Shown: positions 17,020 through 26,051 of the stretch, in pieces
Layout of the letters: each line of letters starts with the position of its first letter
How positions within the stretch are numbered: the first letter of the stretch is position 1
DNA from: Psychrobacter sanguinis
Lineage (GTDB): Bacteria > Pseudomonadota > Gammaproteobacteria > Pseudomonadales > Moraxellaceae
Assembly: GCF_020736705.1 (NCBI RefSeq)
Contig: NZ_CP085990.1
Location: forward strand, 558,001-622,000
Direction: 5' to 3'
DNA length: 64,000 nt
Notes under the pieces: generated by a model
Seen by the model: only the letters and a program-made list of their open reading frames with translations
Databases searched by the model: none
What the model was told of the DNA's origin: nothing
Position numbers and translations under genes: made by a program

Positions 17020-18888
17020 ATGAGCCAGTTTACTATTAATATTTTATTTGTCGGTGCCTCCTTCTTACTCTACTTTGGCATCGCTATTTGGGCACGAGCA
17101 GGCTCTACTAAAGAATTCTATGTGGCAGGTGGCGGCGTTCACCCGGTGCTAAATGGTATGGCCACTGGGGCGGACTGGATGAGTGCTGCCTCTTTTATCT
17201 CTATGGCAGGATTGCTTGCAGCTGGTGGTTATGGGGCTTCAACTTACTTAATGGGCTGGACAGGCGGTTATGTACTTCTGGCAATGCTACTGGCCCCTTA
17301 CTTACGTAAGTTTGGTAAGTACACGGTGCCTGACTTTATTGGCGATCGTTTTTATTCCAAGACTGCAGCTTTAGTGGCTGTAGCCTGTCTTATTATCGCT
17401 TCTACCACTTACGTTATTGGACAAATGACGGGTGCTGGAGTCGCCTTCTCTCGATTCTTAGAGGTCGACAATACCACAGGGCTAATTATTGCAGCGGTTG
17501 TGGTCTTTTTCTATGCGGTTTTAGGTGGCATGAAGGGTATTACCTATACTCAGGTTGCCCAATACGTGGTGCTAATCATTGCCTATACCATCCCTGCCGT
17601 ATTTATCTCACTTGAGCTAACCGGCAATCCTATTCCTGGTCTAGGTATGTTTTCAACCCACAGTGAATCAGGCATTCCATTATTAACGAAGCTAGACCAA
17701 GTGGTGACTGACCTTGGCTTCACTGCCTACACAGCAGATGTACCCAATAAGCTTAATATGGTGCTCTTCACCTTATCCTTAATGATTGGTACTGCAGGTT
17801 TACCTCACGTTATCATTCGTTTCTTTACTGTGCCTAAAGTGGCTGATGCGCGTTGGTCAGCAGGTTGGGCATTGGTGTTTATCGCACTGTTATATTTCAC
17901 TGCCCCTGCCGTGGGTGCCATGGCACGTTTAAACCTAATGGACACTTTATATCCTCAAGGTGTGAATGAGCCTGCTCTACGTTATGATGAGCGTCCAAGC
18001 TGGATGCAAACTTGGGAAGAGACAGGTCTTATCAAATATACCGACCTAAATGGCGACGGTCGTATTCAAATGTATAACGATAGCGGCCTGGGTGCAGCAC
18101 AAATTGCTTTAACTGCCGCTGAAAAAGAAGGCGGAGATGTTGCGGCTGCGACAACCGCTGTTGAAGAAGCGAAGGTGGCGCATGCTGCTGAGCTTGAAGG
18201 TAAATTTAGTAATGCAGGTTGGGCTGGTAATGAGCTGGATGTGAACAATGACATCATGGTATTGGCCAACCCTGAGATTGCCAATCTACCACCTTGGGTT
18301 ATTGGTCTAATTGCCGCAGGCGGTCTGGCAGCAGCCTTATCGACAGCAGCAGGCTTACTGTTGGCCATTTCTTCTGCCATCAGTCATGACTTAGTAAAAC
18401 GTAACTTTAACCCTGATATTACTGATAAAGGTGAGCTATTGGTGGCACGTATTTCTATGGCAGTTGCCATCGTGGTGGCCACTTACTTAGGTATCAATCC
18501 GCCTGGATTCGCAGCACAAGTTGTGGCCCTAGCATTTGGTATTGCAGGCGCCTCTTTATTCCCCGCTTTAATGATGGGTATTTTCTCCAAGCGTATTAAT
18601 AACTATGGTGCCATCGCTGGTATGTTGGCCGGTCTATTAACGACTTTGGTTTATATCTTTGTTTATAAAGGTTGGTTCTTTGTGGCAGGTACGGCCAATT
18701 TACCAGACACTGAAGAATTCTGGTTGTTAGGCATTTCTCCTATGTCCTTTGGGGCTATCGGAGCGCTGATTAACTTTGTGGTGGCATTCTTAGTATCTTC
18801 TGCTACTCAAGCACCACCGCTACATATTCAGCAATTGGTTGAAAGTGTGCGTTCACCACGCGGTGCAGGCTCAGCGATTGATCATTGA
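17020..18888 (+). CDS. Sodium:solute symporter large subunit (VC_2705-like, SSS family)
   Basis: 622 residues and about 13 membrane segments. This branch of the SSS family is related to acetate permease ActP and is paired with a DUF4212 subunit; the substrate is probably an organic acid such as acetate, which is an inference. Family markers: EFYVAGGGVHPVLNGMATGADWMSAASF near residue 30, GGYVLLAMLLAPYLRKFGKYTVPDF, and GTAGLPHVIIRFFTVP. A hydrophilic loop of about 110 residues (roughly 310-420) contains D342-L-N-G-D-G-R-I-Q, an EF-hand-like calcium loop. The start has AGGAG within the end of the previous gene. Confidence 0.9.
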   Translation: MSQFTINILFVGASFLLYFGIAIWARAGSTKEFYVAGGGVHPVLNGMATGADWMSAASFISMAGLLAAGGYGASTYLMGWTGGYVLLAMLLAPYLRKFGKYTVPDFIGDRFYSKTAALVAVACLIIASTTYVIGQMTGAGVAFSRFLEVDNTTGLIIAAVVVFFYAVLGGMKGITYTQVAQYVVLIIAYTIPAVFISLELTGNPIPGLGMFSTHSESGIPLLTKLDQVVTDLGFTAYTADVPNKLNMVLFTLSLMIGTAGLPHVIIRFFTVPKVADARWSAGWALVFIALLYFTAPAVGAMARLNLMDTLYPQGVNEPALRYDERPSWMQTWEETGLIKYTDLNGDGRIQMYNDSGLGAAQIALTAAEKEGGDVAAATTAVEEAKVAHAAELEGKFSNAGWAGNELDVNNDIMVLANPEIANLPPWVIGLIAAGGLAAALSTAAGLLLAISSAISHDLVKRNFNPDITDKGELLVARISMAVAIVVATYLGINPPGFAAQVVALAFGIAGASLFPALMMGIFSKRINNYGAIAGMLAGLLTTLVYIFVYKGWFFVAGTANLPDTEEFWLLGISPMSFGAIGALINFVVAFLVSSATQAPPLHIQQLVESVRSPRGAGSAIDH

Positions 18889-18983
18889 TTAATTGATCAT
18901 TAATTGATAGTTACTGGCCTAGTTAATCAACAGATTTTAGTCTTAACAGGCCAATATTAACAAGCTAAGAATAGCGTCCTTTC

Positions 18984-19598
18984 ATGATGAATAAGCCAAA
19001 ATATTGGCTTGTTCATTTTTATTGGTTTATTTGTTTTTCACCTTTTGTATTGGGACGAGCCTCAATGATTTATGAGTTTATTGCTACTGTGACCGCTGGA
19101 TTTGGTATGGCAGGTATCGCCATGATTGTGCGACAACTGACCAAATTAATGGGTCGGCAAGCCCCAAAGTGGCTTATTCCAATTTTCGCTGGTATAGGGA
19201 TGCTTGGCTTTCAGATTCATCAAGAGTATCACTGGCATGAGCAGCAGATCCAAGCGCTACCTGAGCAAGTACAGGTAGTAAAAACCATTGAAGGCACTAC
19301 CTGGTATCGTCCTTGGAGTTATTTAAAACCTCAAGTGATCCGCTTTATGGCCGTAAGTGATGCTCAAACCATTGACCCTAGCATTAGTGGCAAATCCGAC
19401 CGTATCAAGCGTAGTAAAATCTACCTTTTTGAAAGACGTATTAGTACCAAAATTATTCCGCAATTGGTCAATTGCACCCACCCCGCTACTACGACATTGA
19501 CCTCAGAGGCCAAGCTTTCGACAGCAAATTTTCAACAATTGACTTGGCATAAACTGGCCACTGATGATGCTTTATTTCAGGCAGTTTGCTCTTCCTAA
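18984..19598 (+). CDS. Hypothetical membrane-anchored protein
   Basis: 204 residues as drawn. Hydrophobic stretches occur at about 8-24, 28-45 (MIYEFIATVTAGFGMAGIAM) and 62-78, followed by a soluble, probably periplasmic or cytoplasmic domain of about 120 residues with no motif I know. The start is uncertain: ATG at 18984 has no good ribosome-binding site, while ATG at 19065 (MIYEFIATV) follows GGGACGAG and would give 177 residues with two membrane segments. I find the shorter form plausible. It is followed by a 24-bp tandem repeat and is convergent with comEA. No function is assigned. Confidence 0.65.
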   Translation: MMNKPKYWLVHFYWFICFSPFVLGRASMIYEFIATVTAGFGMAGIAMIVRQLTKLMGRQAPKWLIPIFAGIGMLGFQIHQEYHWHEQQIQALPEQVQVVKTIEGTTWYRPWSYLKPQVIRFMAVSDAQTIDPSISGKSDRIKRSKIYLFERRISTKIIPQLVNCTHPATTTLTSEAKLSTANFQQLTWHKLATDDALFQAVCSS

Positions 19599-19607
19599 TC
19601 TCATATT

Positions 19608-19655
19608 AGACAGGTATTTAGACAACCATTTAGATAGGTATTTAGACAGCCATTT
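19608..19655. repeat. 24-bp tandem repeat, two copies
   Basis: AGACAGGTATTTAGACAACC+ATTT at 19608-19631 is followed directly by a second copy at 19632-19655 with two mismatches. Within each copy the half-unit (TATTTAGACA / CATTTAGATA) is itself repeated. It begins 10 bp after the preceding stop codon. Confidence 0.85.
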
Positions 19656-19728
19656 TCTGCACTAACCTGCAAGAGCTTTATGTCCTGACAGACCGTCGCT
19701 TTCTGAATTAAATTACAGCTATACAATG

Positions 19729-20136
19729 TTAATTCACGGTCATACGGTCTCTATTTTTGCTGACCGTTTTGTCGCCTATGCCTTTTACTTTGGTCAAATC
19801 CTCTACTCTCGCAAAGTCACCAAACGCTTGCCGGTATGAAATAATCTGCTTTGCTTTGATGCTTCCCACACCCTTTAGCTGAGTTAACTCTGCCTCACTG
19901 GCATCATTTAAATTAATGGTCTGATTTTGATACGCCAATTGAGTCTGCTGCTCTAAATCTTGTTGCTCAATAAGATAAGTATAGGCCAGTCCAGCATCAG
20001 CAAAACACTGTTTGGCTAAAGCTTTGGGTATAAGACATAGGCTTAAAGCTAATGACAGTAGCAATAATTGAATCAGCTTTAACCACGTAATCTTGCTTTC
20101 AGCGTCCTCTGTGTTGATTGTGAGGAAATTACTCAT
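19729..20136 (-). CDS. comEA: ComEA-like helix-hairpin-helix protein
   Basis: 135 residues from ATG at 20136; the longer upstream frame runs through mazG and is not credible. A hydrophobic anchor or signal segment is at about residues 18-41 (LKLIQLLLLSLALSLCLIPKA). The C-terminal domain (about 74-135) has the ComEA helix-hairpin-helix pair: INLNDASEAELTQLKGVGSIKAKQI and VEDLTKVKGIGDKTV. ComEA binds double-stranded DNA outside the cytoplasmic membrane during natural transformation, and short ComEA-like proteins are common in Moraxellaceae. It overlaps the mazG stop by 8 bp on the same strand, implying coupling. Its role here in DNA uptake is inferred. Confidence 0.85.
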   Translation of the reverse strand: MSNFLTINTEDAESKITWLKLIQLLLLSLALSLCLIPKALAKQCFADAGLAYTYLIEQQDLEQQTQLAYQNQTINLNDASEAELTQLKGVGSIKAKQIISYRQAFGDFARVEDLTKVKGIGDKTVSKNRDRMTVN

Positions 20137-20980
20137 GCTGTTTGGCTTGCTCCCATAAAGCATCCATTTCCTCAAGGCTACTGGTCTCAGCGGTTTTTCC
20201 CTGCTTCGCCAACTCATCTTCGATAAAGCCAAACCGACTGCGGAACTTATGAACACAGGTTAAGGTTGCGGCCTCAGCATCAAGATTTAGTTTGCGTGCG
20301 ACATTTACCAAGCCAAACACACAGTCACCGAGCTCTTTTTCTAACTCTAGCTTTAAAGTATCATCCACTTTCTCGTTTTCTTTAGGCAGAATTTGCTTCA
20401 GCTCGGTAATTTCTTCTTCTAGTTTTTCAATGGCACCGGCGACACCGTCCCAATCAAACCCCAGCTTACTGGCAGACTTTTGTAAACTTTGTGCCTGCAT
20501 CAGTGCACTGCCTGCTTTGACCTTGTCAAGACTGCGTTTGGGCTTACCGCGACGTTCTCGCTCTGCATTCTCCAATGCTTTAATTTCATCCCAACGTTTT
20601 TTCACTGCGGCCTCATCAGGCAGATTATCTGCTTCAAACACATGCGGATGACGGCAGATTAATTTACTCTGTAAGGTATAAACCACTTCGCCTAAATCGA
20701 ACTGATGCTGTTCCGCATAAATCTGGCAATGGAAAATAATCTGCAATAATACGTCGCCAAGCTCTCCTTTAATGTCCTCGATATCTCCCTCTTGTATCGC
20801 CTCTGCCAACTCATATGCCTCCTCTATCGCGTAAGGAATTAAGCTATGATTGGTCTGCTTAATGTCCCACGGACAGTCAGCACGAAGTCTGGCCATTAAG
20901 GCTATTAAATCTTCAATATTGGTCGTAGGTTCAGGACGGCCAGTAACTGGTTGCGGGGCTATAATTTTTTTGTGTGGCAT
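20129..20980 (-). CDS. mazG: Nucleoside triphosphate pyrophosphohydrolase MazG
   Basis: 283 residues, the two-domain MazG length. It hydrolyses NTPs and dNTPs to monophosphates and pyrophosphate and helps remove aberrant nucleotides. The first domain (about 25-135) has LRADCPWDIKQTNHSLIPY and the metal-binding E-E-A-Y-E-L plus GELGDVLLQIIFH; the second (about 170-275) has EEITELK and ELEKELGDCVFGLVNVAR. The N-terminal extension of about 20 residues is mildly unusual. ATG at 20980. comEA overlaps its end by 8 bp, and the next gene upstream (ugd) is divergent. Confidence 0.94.
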   Translation of the reverse strand: MPHKKIIAPQPVTGRPEPTTNIEDLIALMARLRADCPWDIKQTNHSLIPYAIEEAYELAEAIQEGDIEDIKGELGDVLLQIIFHCQIYAEQHQFDLGEVVYTLQSKLICRHPHVFEADNLPDEAAVKKRWDEIKALENAERERRGKPKRSLDKVKAGSALMQAQSLQKSASKLGFDWDGVAGAIEKLEEEITELKQILPKENEKVDDTLKLELEKELGDCVFGLVNVARKLNLDAEAATLTCVHKFRSRFGFIEDELAKQGKTAETSSLEEMDALWEQAKQHE

Positions 20981-21357
20981 AAGACGGTTACTCTCATCGA
21001 TAGTCAGTTAACGAAGCAGCCCTTGAGCTGTTGTCAATTTGTCATATCAGCAGTGTATCATTTTACAATTGTAATTATTAAGTCATAAGAATATAGTAAC
21101 TGTTTATAATTGAGTTATGAATGAGCCAAAAGACACAGTTATTGTGTCTTATCACTCTAAATCTTTTGCCCTATGGCAAGATTTTTGGTTCAGAAAACCA
21201 TACTTTTCCTACAAACAGCCTTTTCTATAAAACAGCCTATTTTTTCAAACCCGTTGAACCTATCTCTGGTAATATTTGCGTTCGTTTTCACCAATAGGTT
21301 GGTTTCTAGATTGGGTATTACTTAATATAAGTTTTATAAACCGATAAGAATAAAGAT
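20981..21357. other. 377-bp divergent spacer with two hairpins
   Basis: No gene. It separates mazG (-) from ugd (+). Two stem-loops lie close together on the plus strand: AAGACACA-GTTAT-TGTGTCTT (21130-21150) and an imperfect one around 21161-21182 (ATCTTTTGCC...GGCAAGAT) followed by TTTTT. These could end a short RNA or be part of the ugd leader. No JUMPstart-like element was seen. Confidence 0.5.
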
Positions 21358-22626
21358 ATGACTGAGTTTACAAATAAAGTAGCCGCCTCTAATCTACACC
21401 CCAATACCTATCAACCCCCGTCTATTAAATTTGCCAATATAGTGGTCATTGGTGCCGGTTATGTGGGTCTCTCTAATGCCATTTTATTGGCCCAGGATCG
21501 CTTAGACACTCAAGTTTTACTATTTGATATCAATCAAACTAAAATAAAACAACTACAGCAAAACCAATCGCCACTGCAAGACAAGGAAATCTGTGATTAT
21601 TTGGCCAATAAGCCGCTTAATTTACGGGCAAGTTATGACACAGACATAGACGGTCAAGGGATTTACCAGAATAGTGATTTGGTCATTATTGCCACTCCCA
21701 CAAACTACGATGTGGCTTCGGGGCACTTCGACACCTCTTCGGTTGAAGCCAGTATCGCCGCCGTCCGCGAGCAAAACGGCAGCGTACCTATTGTCATCAA
21801 ATCGACCATTCCTATTGGCTTTACTGACAGTATGCGTCAACGCTTTGACAGCCAAATTATTTTTATGCCTGAATTTCTGAGAGAAGGCCAAGCGTTATAC
21901 GATAACTTATATCCCTCGCGCATTATCGTTGGTGCCACCGAAGAGCAACAAGCACTGGCTCAAGCCTTAATGAGCCTGTATCAAGATGCCAGTGAATCTA
22001 CTGAAGTTCCGACGCTAATGATGCCACCTACCGAGGCTGAGGCCGTGAAACTTTTTGCCAACAGCTATTTGGCCACTCGTATTGCTTTTTTTAACGAGTT
22101 AGACAGTTTTGCTGAAAAAAACAACCTTAACAGTCAGTCTATTATTACCGGTGTGGGACTTGATCCACGGATTGGCGATCATTATAACAACCCCTCTTTT
22201 GGGTACGGTGGCTATTGTTTACCGAAAGACACGCAGCAACTCAAGGCCAATTATGCAGGTATCCCAGCGAACCTTATTCATGCAGTGGTTGATGCCAATA
22301 ACACTCGAAAGCGCTTTATCGCCCGTCAAATTATCGATAAAAATCCCAATCAAGTAGGTATTTATCGTCTTAGCATGAAAAAAGATGCCGATAACTTTAG
22401 AGATTCCGCCGTACTTGATGTGATACATACCTTGAAGCAGCATGGTATGAGTGTCACTATTTATGAGCCTGCCTTGGAGGAAGCATCGTTCGAGGACTGT
22501 GAGGTTATTAATGATATTAACCAATTTAAGCAGAAAAATGACTTAATTGTGGCCAACCGTTGGCATGCAGAACTAGAAGATGTGGCTGATAAAGTTTACT
22601 CAAGAGACGTGTTTGGCTATAGTTAA
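21358..22626 (+). CDS. ugd: UDP-glucose 6-dehydrogenase, short form
   Basis: 422 residues. It oxidises UDP-glucose to UDP-glucuronate with two NAD+, a precursor of acidic capsule sugars. The NAD-binding motif is GAGYVG (32-37) after an N-terminal extension of about 25 residues. Catalytic features are complete: K231 in EAVKLFANSYLAT, N235, and C287 in GYGGYCLPKDTQQL. It resembles the shorter E. coli-type enzymes rather than the approximately 450-residue forms. A phosphohexomutase gene follows 171 bp downstream on the same strand. Together with galU and pgi it forms a sugar-nucleotide supply block. A second, degraded homologue is encoded 2 kb away on the other strand. Confidence 0.9.
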   Translation: MTEFTNKVAASNLHPNTYQPPSIKFANIVVIGAGYVGLSNAILLAQDRLDTQVLLFDINQTKIKQLQQNQSPLQDKEICDYLANKPLNLRASYDTDIDGQGIYQNSDLVIIATPTNYDVASGHFDTSSVEASIAAVREQNGSVPIVIKSTIPIGFTDSMRQRFDSQIIFMPEFLREGQALYDNLYPSRIIVGATEEQQALAQALMSLYQDASESTEVPTLMMPPTEAEAVKLFANSYLATRIAFFNELDSFAEKNNLNSQSIITGVGLDPRIGDHYNNPSFGYGGYCLPKDTQQLKANYAGIPANLIHAVVDANNTRKRFIARQIIDKNPNQVGIYRLSMKKDADNFRDSAVLDVIHTLKQHGMSVTIYEPALEEASFEDCEVINDINQFKQKNDLIVANRWHAELEDVADKVYSRDVFGYS

Positions 22627-22797
22627 CCTTTAATAGCTTAGTTTGTTAATAATATAATTTATTAGCTGAATAGCTTAATGATAGGCACAAGGTTAATTAA
22701 GTCTGTTTAGACTAAGCCTGGTTATAACAATTATGTTTAGGGTAACGACAGCCCTATTAGTCACAAGTCATCAAAATTACTAAAAATAAGGCCAAAA

Positions 22798-24261
22798 ATG
22801 AGTACCACAAACCCTGTATCTACTGATAATTTATCGCACCGCCCCATTACTTCGTTTAAAGCGTATGACATTCGCGGCGAGTTGGGCGTCAACTTAGACG
22901 AAGACATTGCCTACCGTATTGGACGTGCTTTTGCTCAAATTCTTGCCAGTCAGCGCAGTCAAAATCAAGTGAGTGACAGCGTTAACAACAGTATTGTTAT
23001 CGGCTGTGATATTAGGGACTCTAGTGAGACCTTAAAACAAGCCACCATTCGCGGTATCGTTGATGCGGGTGTGGATGTGATTGACCTAGGTATGACCGGT
23101 ACTGAAGAGGTTTATTTTGCCACCAGTCACTACCAAGCCTTGGGTGGTATTGAAGTCACTGCCAGTCATAACCCCATTAACTATAATGGCCTAAAGTTAG
23201 TGCGCGAGTCTTCAAAGCCAATCAGTGCTGACTCAGGATTGGCCGAGATTCAAGCCTTGGCGGAACAAGGTAGCTTTGCTAACAGTAGCCAAAAAGGTCA
23301 GGTGATTGAAAAGTTTGATAAAACGGCCTACGTCGACCACTTAATGAGCTTTATCGATACCGATAAACTCAGCCCATTAAAGATTGTTATTAACTCTGGT
23401 AATGGCAGCGCGGGTCCGACTGTTGATTTAATTGAGCAGCGTTTACAACAAAGCGGTGCCCCAGTTGAAATTATCAAAATACATCATACGCCAGATGGTA
23501 GCTTCCCCAATGGCATTCCTAATCCGATGATCATTGCCAATCGTGAATCGACCAAACAAGCGGTTATCAATCATAACGCTGACTTAGGTATTGCCTTCGA
23601 TGGCGACTTTGACCGTTGTTTTTTATTCGATGCTCAAGGTGAGTTTGTAGAAGGCAGCTATGTGGTAGGTATGCTGGCCCAAGCCTTTTTGCAAAAACAT
23701 GACGGCGCGGCCATCGTCTATGACCCTCGTGTTTTATACAACACAGAAGCACTTATTGAAGAGGCAGGCGGTAAGGCAGTGATAAGTAAGTCTGGCCATT
23801 CGTTTATCAAACAAGTGATGCGTGAATCAGGCGCGGTTTACGGCGGTGAAATGAGTGCTCATCACTATTTCCGCGACTTCTTTTATTGCGACAGTGGCAT
23901 GATTCCGTGGTTACTTACCATTGAGCTGTTGTCTACCACAGGTAAATCCTTGGGTCAGTTGGTTAATGAACGTATCAGTGCCTATCCTAGCTCAGGGGAG
24001 ATTAACTTTAAGCTAACTCAATCCAGTAGCGATGAGATTATCACCGCCATTGAAGCCTACTTTAGCTCTGAAAATCCCGATAAAAATACTTTAGATGGCT
24101 TAAGTCTGGACTTCGGTGACTGGCGCTTTAATATTCGAGCCTCTAATACTGAGCCATTAGTCCGACTCAATATTGAGACCAAAGGCAATGAAGCCTTATT
24201 GAATGAAAAGATTGAAGAGATGAAGAGTTGGTTGGGCCAACAAGGGGCTCAGATAGCGTAG
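22798..24261 (+). CDS. Phosphomannomutase/phosphoglucomutase (AlgC/ManB type)
   Basis: 487 residues, four-domain alpha-D-phosphohexomutase. It interconverts glucose-1-P and glucose-6-P or the mannose equivalents through a phosphoserine. The N-terminal signature FKAYDIRGE is at about residue 20; the phosphoserine is S123 in TASHNP; the metal loop is D268-G-D-F-D-R; the sugar-specificity loop is GGEMSAHHYF; the C-terminal phosphate-binding loop is RASNTEPLVR. The GEMSAHHYF form fits the dual-specificity PMM/PGM group. It can supply glucose-1-P to GalU encoded nearby. ATG at 22798 follows AAGGCCAAAA. A terminator follows at 24403-24439. Confidence 0.93.
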   Translation: MSTTNPVSTDNLSHRPITSFKAYDIRGELGVNLDEDIAYRIGRAFAQILASQRSQNQVSDSVNNSIVIGCDIRDSSETLKQATIRGIVDAGVDVIDLGMTGTEEVYFATSHYQALGGIEVTASHNPINYNGLKLVRESSKPISADSGLAEIQALAEQGSFANSSQKGQVIEKFDKTAYVDHLMSFIDTDKLSPLKIVINSGNGSAGPTVDLIEQRLQQSGAPVEIIKIHHTPDGSFPNGIPNPMIIANRESTKQAVINHNADLGIAFDGDFDRCFLFDAQGEFVEGSYVVGMLAQAFLQKHDGAAIVYDPRVLYNTEALIEEAGGKAVISKSGHSFIKQVMRESGAVYGGEMSAHHYFRDFFYCDSGMIPWLLTIELLSTTGKSLGQLVNERISAYPSSGEINFKLTQSSSDEIITAIEAYFSSENPDKNTLDGLSLDFGDWRFNIRASNTEPLVRLNIETKGNEALLNEKIEEMKSWLGQQGAQIA

Positions 24262-24402
24262 AGGTTTAGTATAAGAGCCGATCCCGCTTAAGATTTATTT
24301 GATTTCGAAAACTTACGTCTTAGGGGGCTACTTTCTATAATCTTTAATGATTAATGTTTAGTTTAGCTTAGCTCTATCAAGCTCTCTTAAATACAAGCAC
24401 AA

Positions 24403-24439
24403 TAAAAACCCGTTAATCCATTAGATTAACGGGTTTTTT
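24403..24439. terminator. Intrinsic terminator between convergent genes
   Basis: CCCGTTAATC-CATTA-GATTAACGGG (24409-24433) has a perfect 10-bp stem with an A-run before and a T-run after. It lies in the 306-bp gap 24262-24567, which otherwise shows nothing, and can serve the phosphohexomutase gene and the convergent gene at 24568. Confidence 0.93.
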
Positions 24440-24567
24440 AATGGTCTTCTAAAGCTATTTAGTTTTAACTTATTACATTCAGCTTATTTAATTTAGTTAA
24501 GAAACAGCTTTTCCGGCTTTCAAGCATATCGTTAAAGTCCAAACAGAATGCTGCCAAAGCATAAAAA

Positions 24568-25971
24568 CTATTTGCTACGACCAATACCTTGATAGTCTCC
24601 AGTTAACGACTGAATTTGTGTTTTGCTAAAAGCATTCTGCGCATCAAACACCGGCACAACTACCTCATTAATAGCATTAATCGGTAAGCGCTTGGTATCC
24701 GGCCAAGACAAAATGAACAAGGCATCGCTGTCAGTCAACTGTTGCGTAGGGGTACTGATAAACTTAAGTAAAGGCTGATCAGGGTATAACGCAGCCAATT
24801 CACTTTCTGCCTCAAGCGCGTAAACATGGGTGGTAATATTATATGACCACAGCAATCTCAATAAGGGGTGAATCGCCGCTTCCGACGTGCGACCAGAGCC
24901 TGATTTGTAACTTGCCCCCCAAATACTTACTTGCTTATGTTCGATAGCCCCATCAAAATACTGCCAAAACTTGCGGAAAATAAGCTCTTTCTGATCATCG
25001 TTAATCAGACTAACTGCCTGCATCAAGCTGTGTGCCACTTGCGTGTGTTGCAGCGTTTGTTGCAGTGCTTTGATTTCAGCTGGTAGAGTCTGACCACCAA
25101 AGCCCCAACCTGCTTTAAGATAGCTACTGCCTATACGCGCGTCCAGACCCATGATGTTGGCCACTTCTTGAATATCTACCCCTTGCTGATCAGCCAGTCT
25201 CGACCACTCATTCATAAAGCTGACTCGGGTGGCCAACATGCTCATAATGGCGCTACGTGAAAACTCAATAGTCGCTATATCACTGATATAACTTTGTTGA
25301 GCTTGAGCAATCAATGGTTGTAACACTCCTATCTTATCAAGTGAGTCTGGAGTCTTCTCACCCATTAACCACAGCTTAGGGGTCAGCATAGACGGATACG
25401 CACTGCCATCTTGTAAGAAAACAAAAGGTACATAATATACCCAAGGACGCTGACAATACTCAGCAATAGCGGCAAAAGTCCCTAACTTATGAATCCCACT
25501 AAGGATTACTGGTGTCTGACTCGGCACTCGGCTTTCATTCAGTTGAGTCACCCAAGTAGGCTTGTTACTGTCATTGGCCTGTTGCCAAGCAGCGGGTAGG
25601 TCACTATGGAATAGCCAATACAAATTGGCAGCGCCTTGTTCAAACAAGTCGCTTGCGTGCGCGGGAATAGACTGGACTACGAGGCTTTGTTGATTGAGAT
25701 AAAGCTGCCATAAGGCCTGCTGCTGATGCTCAAACGTGTAATTGGCGAGCGTATGTTCAAGCTCATCTTGATTGGCATATAGACTAACTTGATTGCCCAA
25801 ACTTACCATCACAGTGGCGGTGGTAATGGCATCAATGGAATGACCGACAATCACACAATGCTTGTCTGTCTTCAATACGGCAGATCTGGACTCAGAACTG
25901 TTTTTATATACGGTACTGTTATTGTCTTTATCATTTATAGTGTGAGGCATAGTATTGGCTGGCGTGACCAT
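24568..25971 (-). CDS. UDP-sugar dehydrogenase homologue lacking catalytic and NAD-binding residues
   Basis: 467 residues. The fold of the UDP-glucose/GDP-mannose dehydrogenase family is recognisable: a central block LATRVSFMNEWSRLADQQG followed by GLDARIGSSYLKAGWGFGG, and a C-terminal domain with SIWGASYKSGSGRTSEA. The key residues are gone. The GGxCxPKD motif reads GGQTLPAE, with T295 at the catalytic cysteine and A298, E299 at the Lys-Asp pair. The catalytic Lys/Asn pair aligns with R and M. The nucleotide loop GxGxxG reads G43-H-S-I-D-A. The frame is long and undamaged, so it is more likely a retained pseudoenzyme than decay. It lies between the phosphohexomutase and pgi genes; a regulatory or scaffold role is only a guess. 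Confidence 0.82.
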   Translation of the reverse strand: MVTPANTMPHTINDKDNNSTVYKNSSESRSAVLKTDKHCVIVGHSIDAITTATVMVSLGNQVSLYANQDELEHTLANYTFEHQQQALWQLYLNQQSLVVQSIPAHASDLFEQGAANLYWLFHSDLPAAWQQANDSNKPTWVTQLNESRVPSQTPVILSGIHKLGTFAAIAEYCQRPWVYYVPFVFLQDGSAYPSMLTPKLWLMGEKTPDSLDKIGVLQPLIAQAQQSYISDIATIEFSRSAIMSMLATRVSFMNEWSRLADQQGVDIQEVANIMGLDARIGSSYLKAGWGFGGQTLPAEIKALQQTLQHTQVAHSLMQAVSLINDDQKELIFRKFWQYFDGAIEHKQVSIWGASYKSGSGRTSEAAIHPLLRLLWSYNITTHVYALEAESELAALYPDQPLLKFISTPTQQLTDSDALFILSWPDTKRLPINAINEVVVPVFDAQNAFSKTQIQSLTGDYQGIGRSK

Positions 25972-26051
25972 GACGCAGTGTCCTTTTTATTATTTTTAAC
26001 ATTAAAGGTAGAAAGTAAGGCTTTATATTCATCAATCTTTGATGATAAGCG

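Noticed and set aside
18066..18380. 104-residue frame opposite the sodium symporter
   Set aside because: Alanine-rich shadow of the repetitive insert in the symporter gene.
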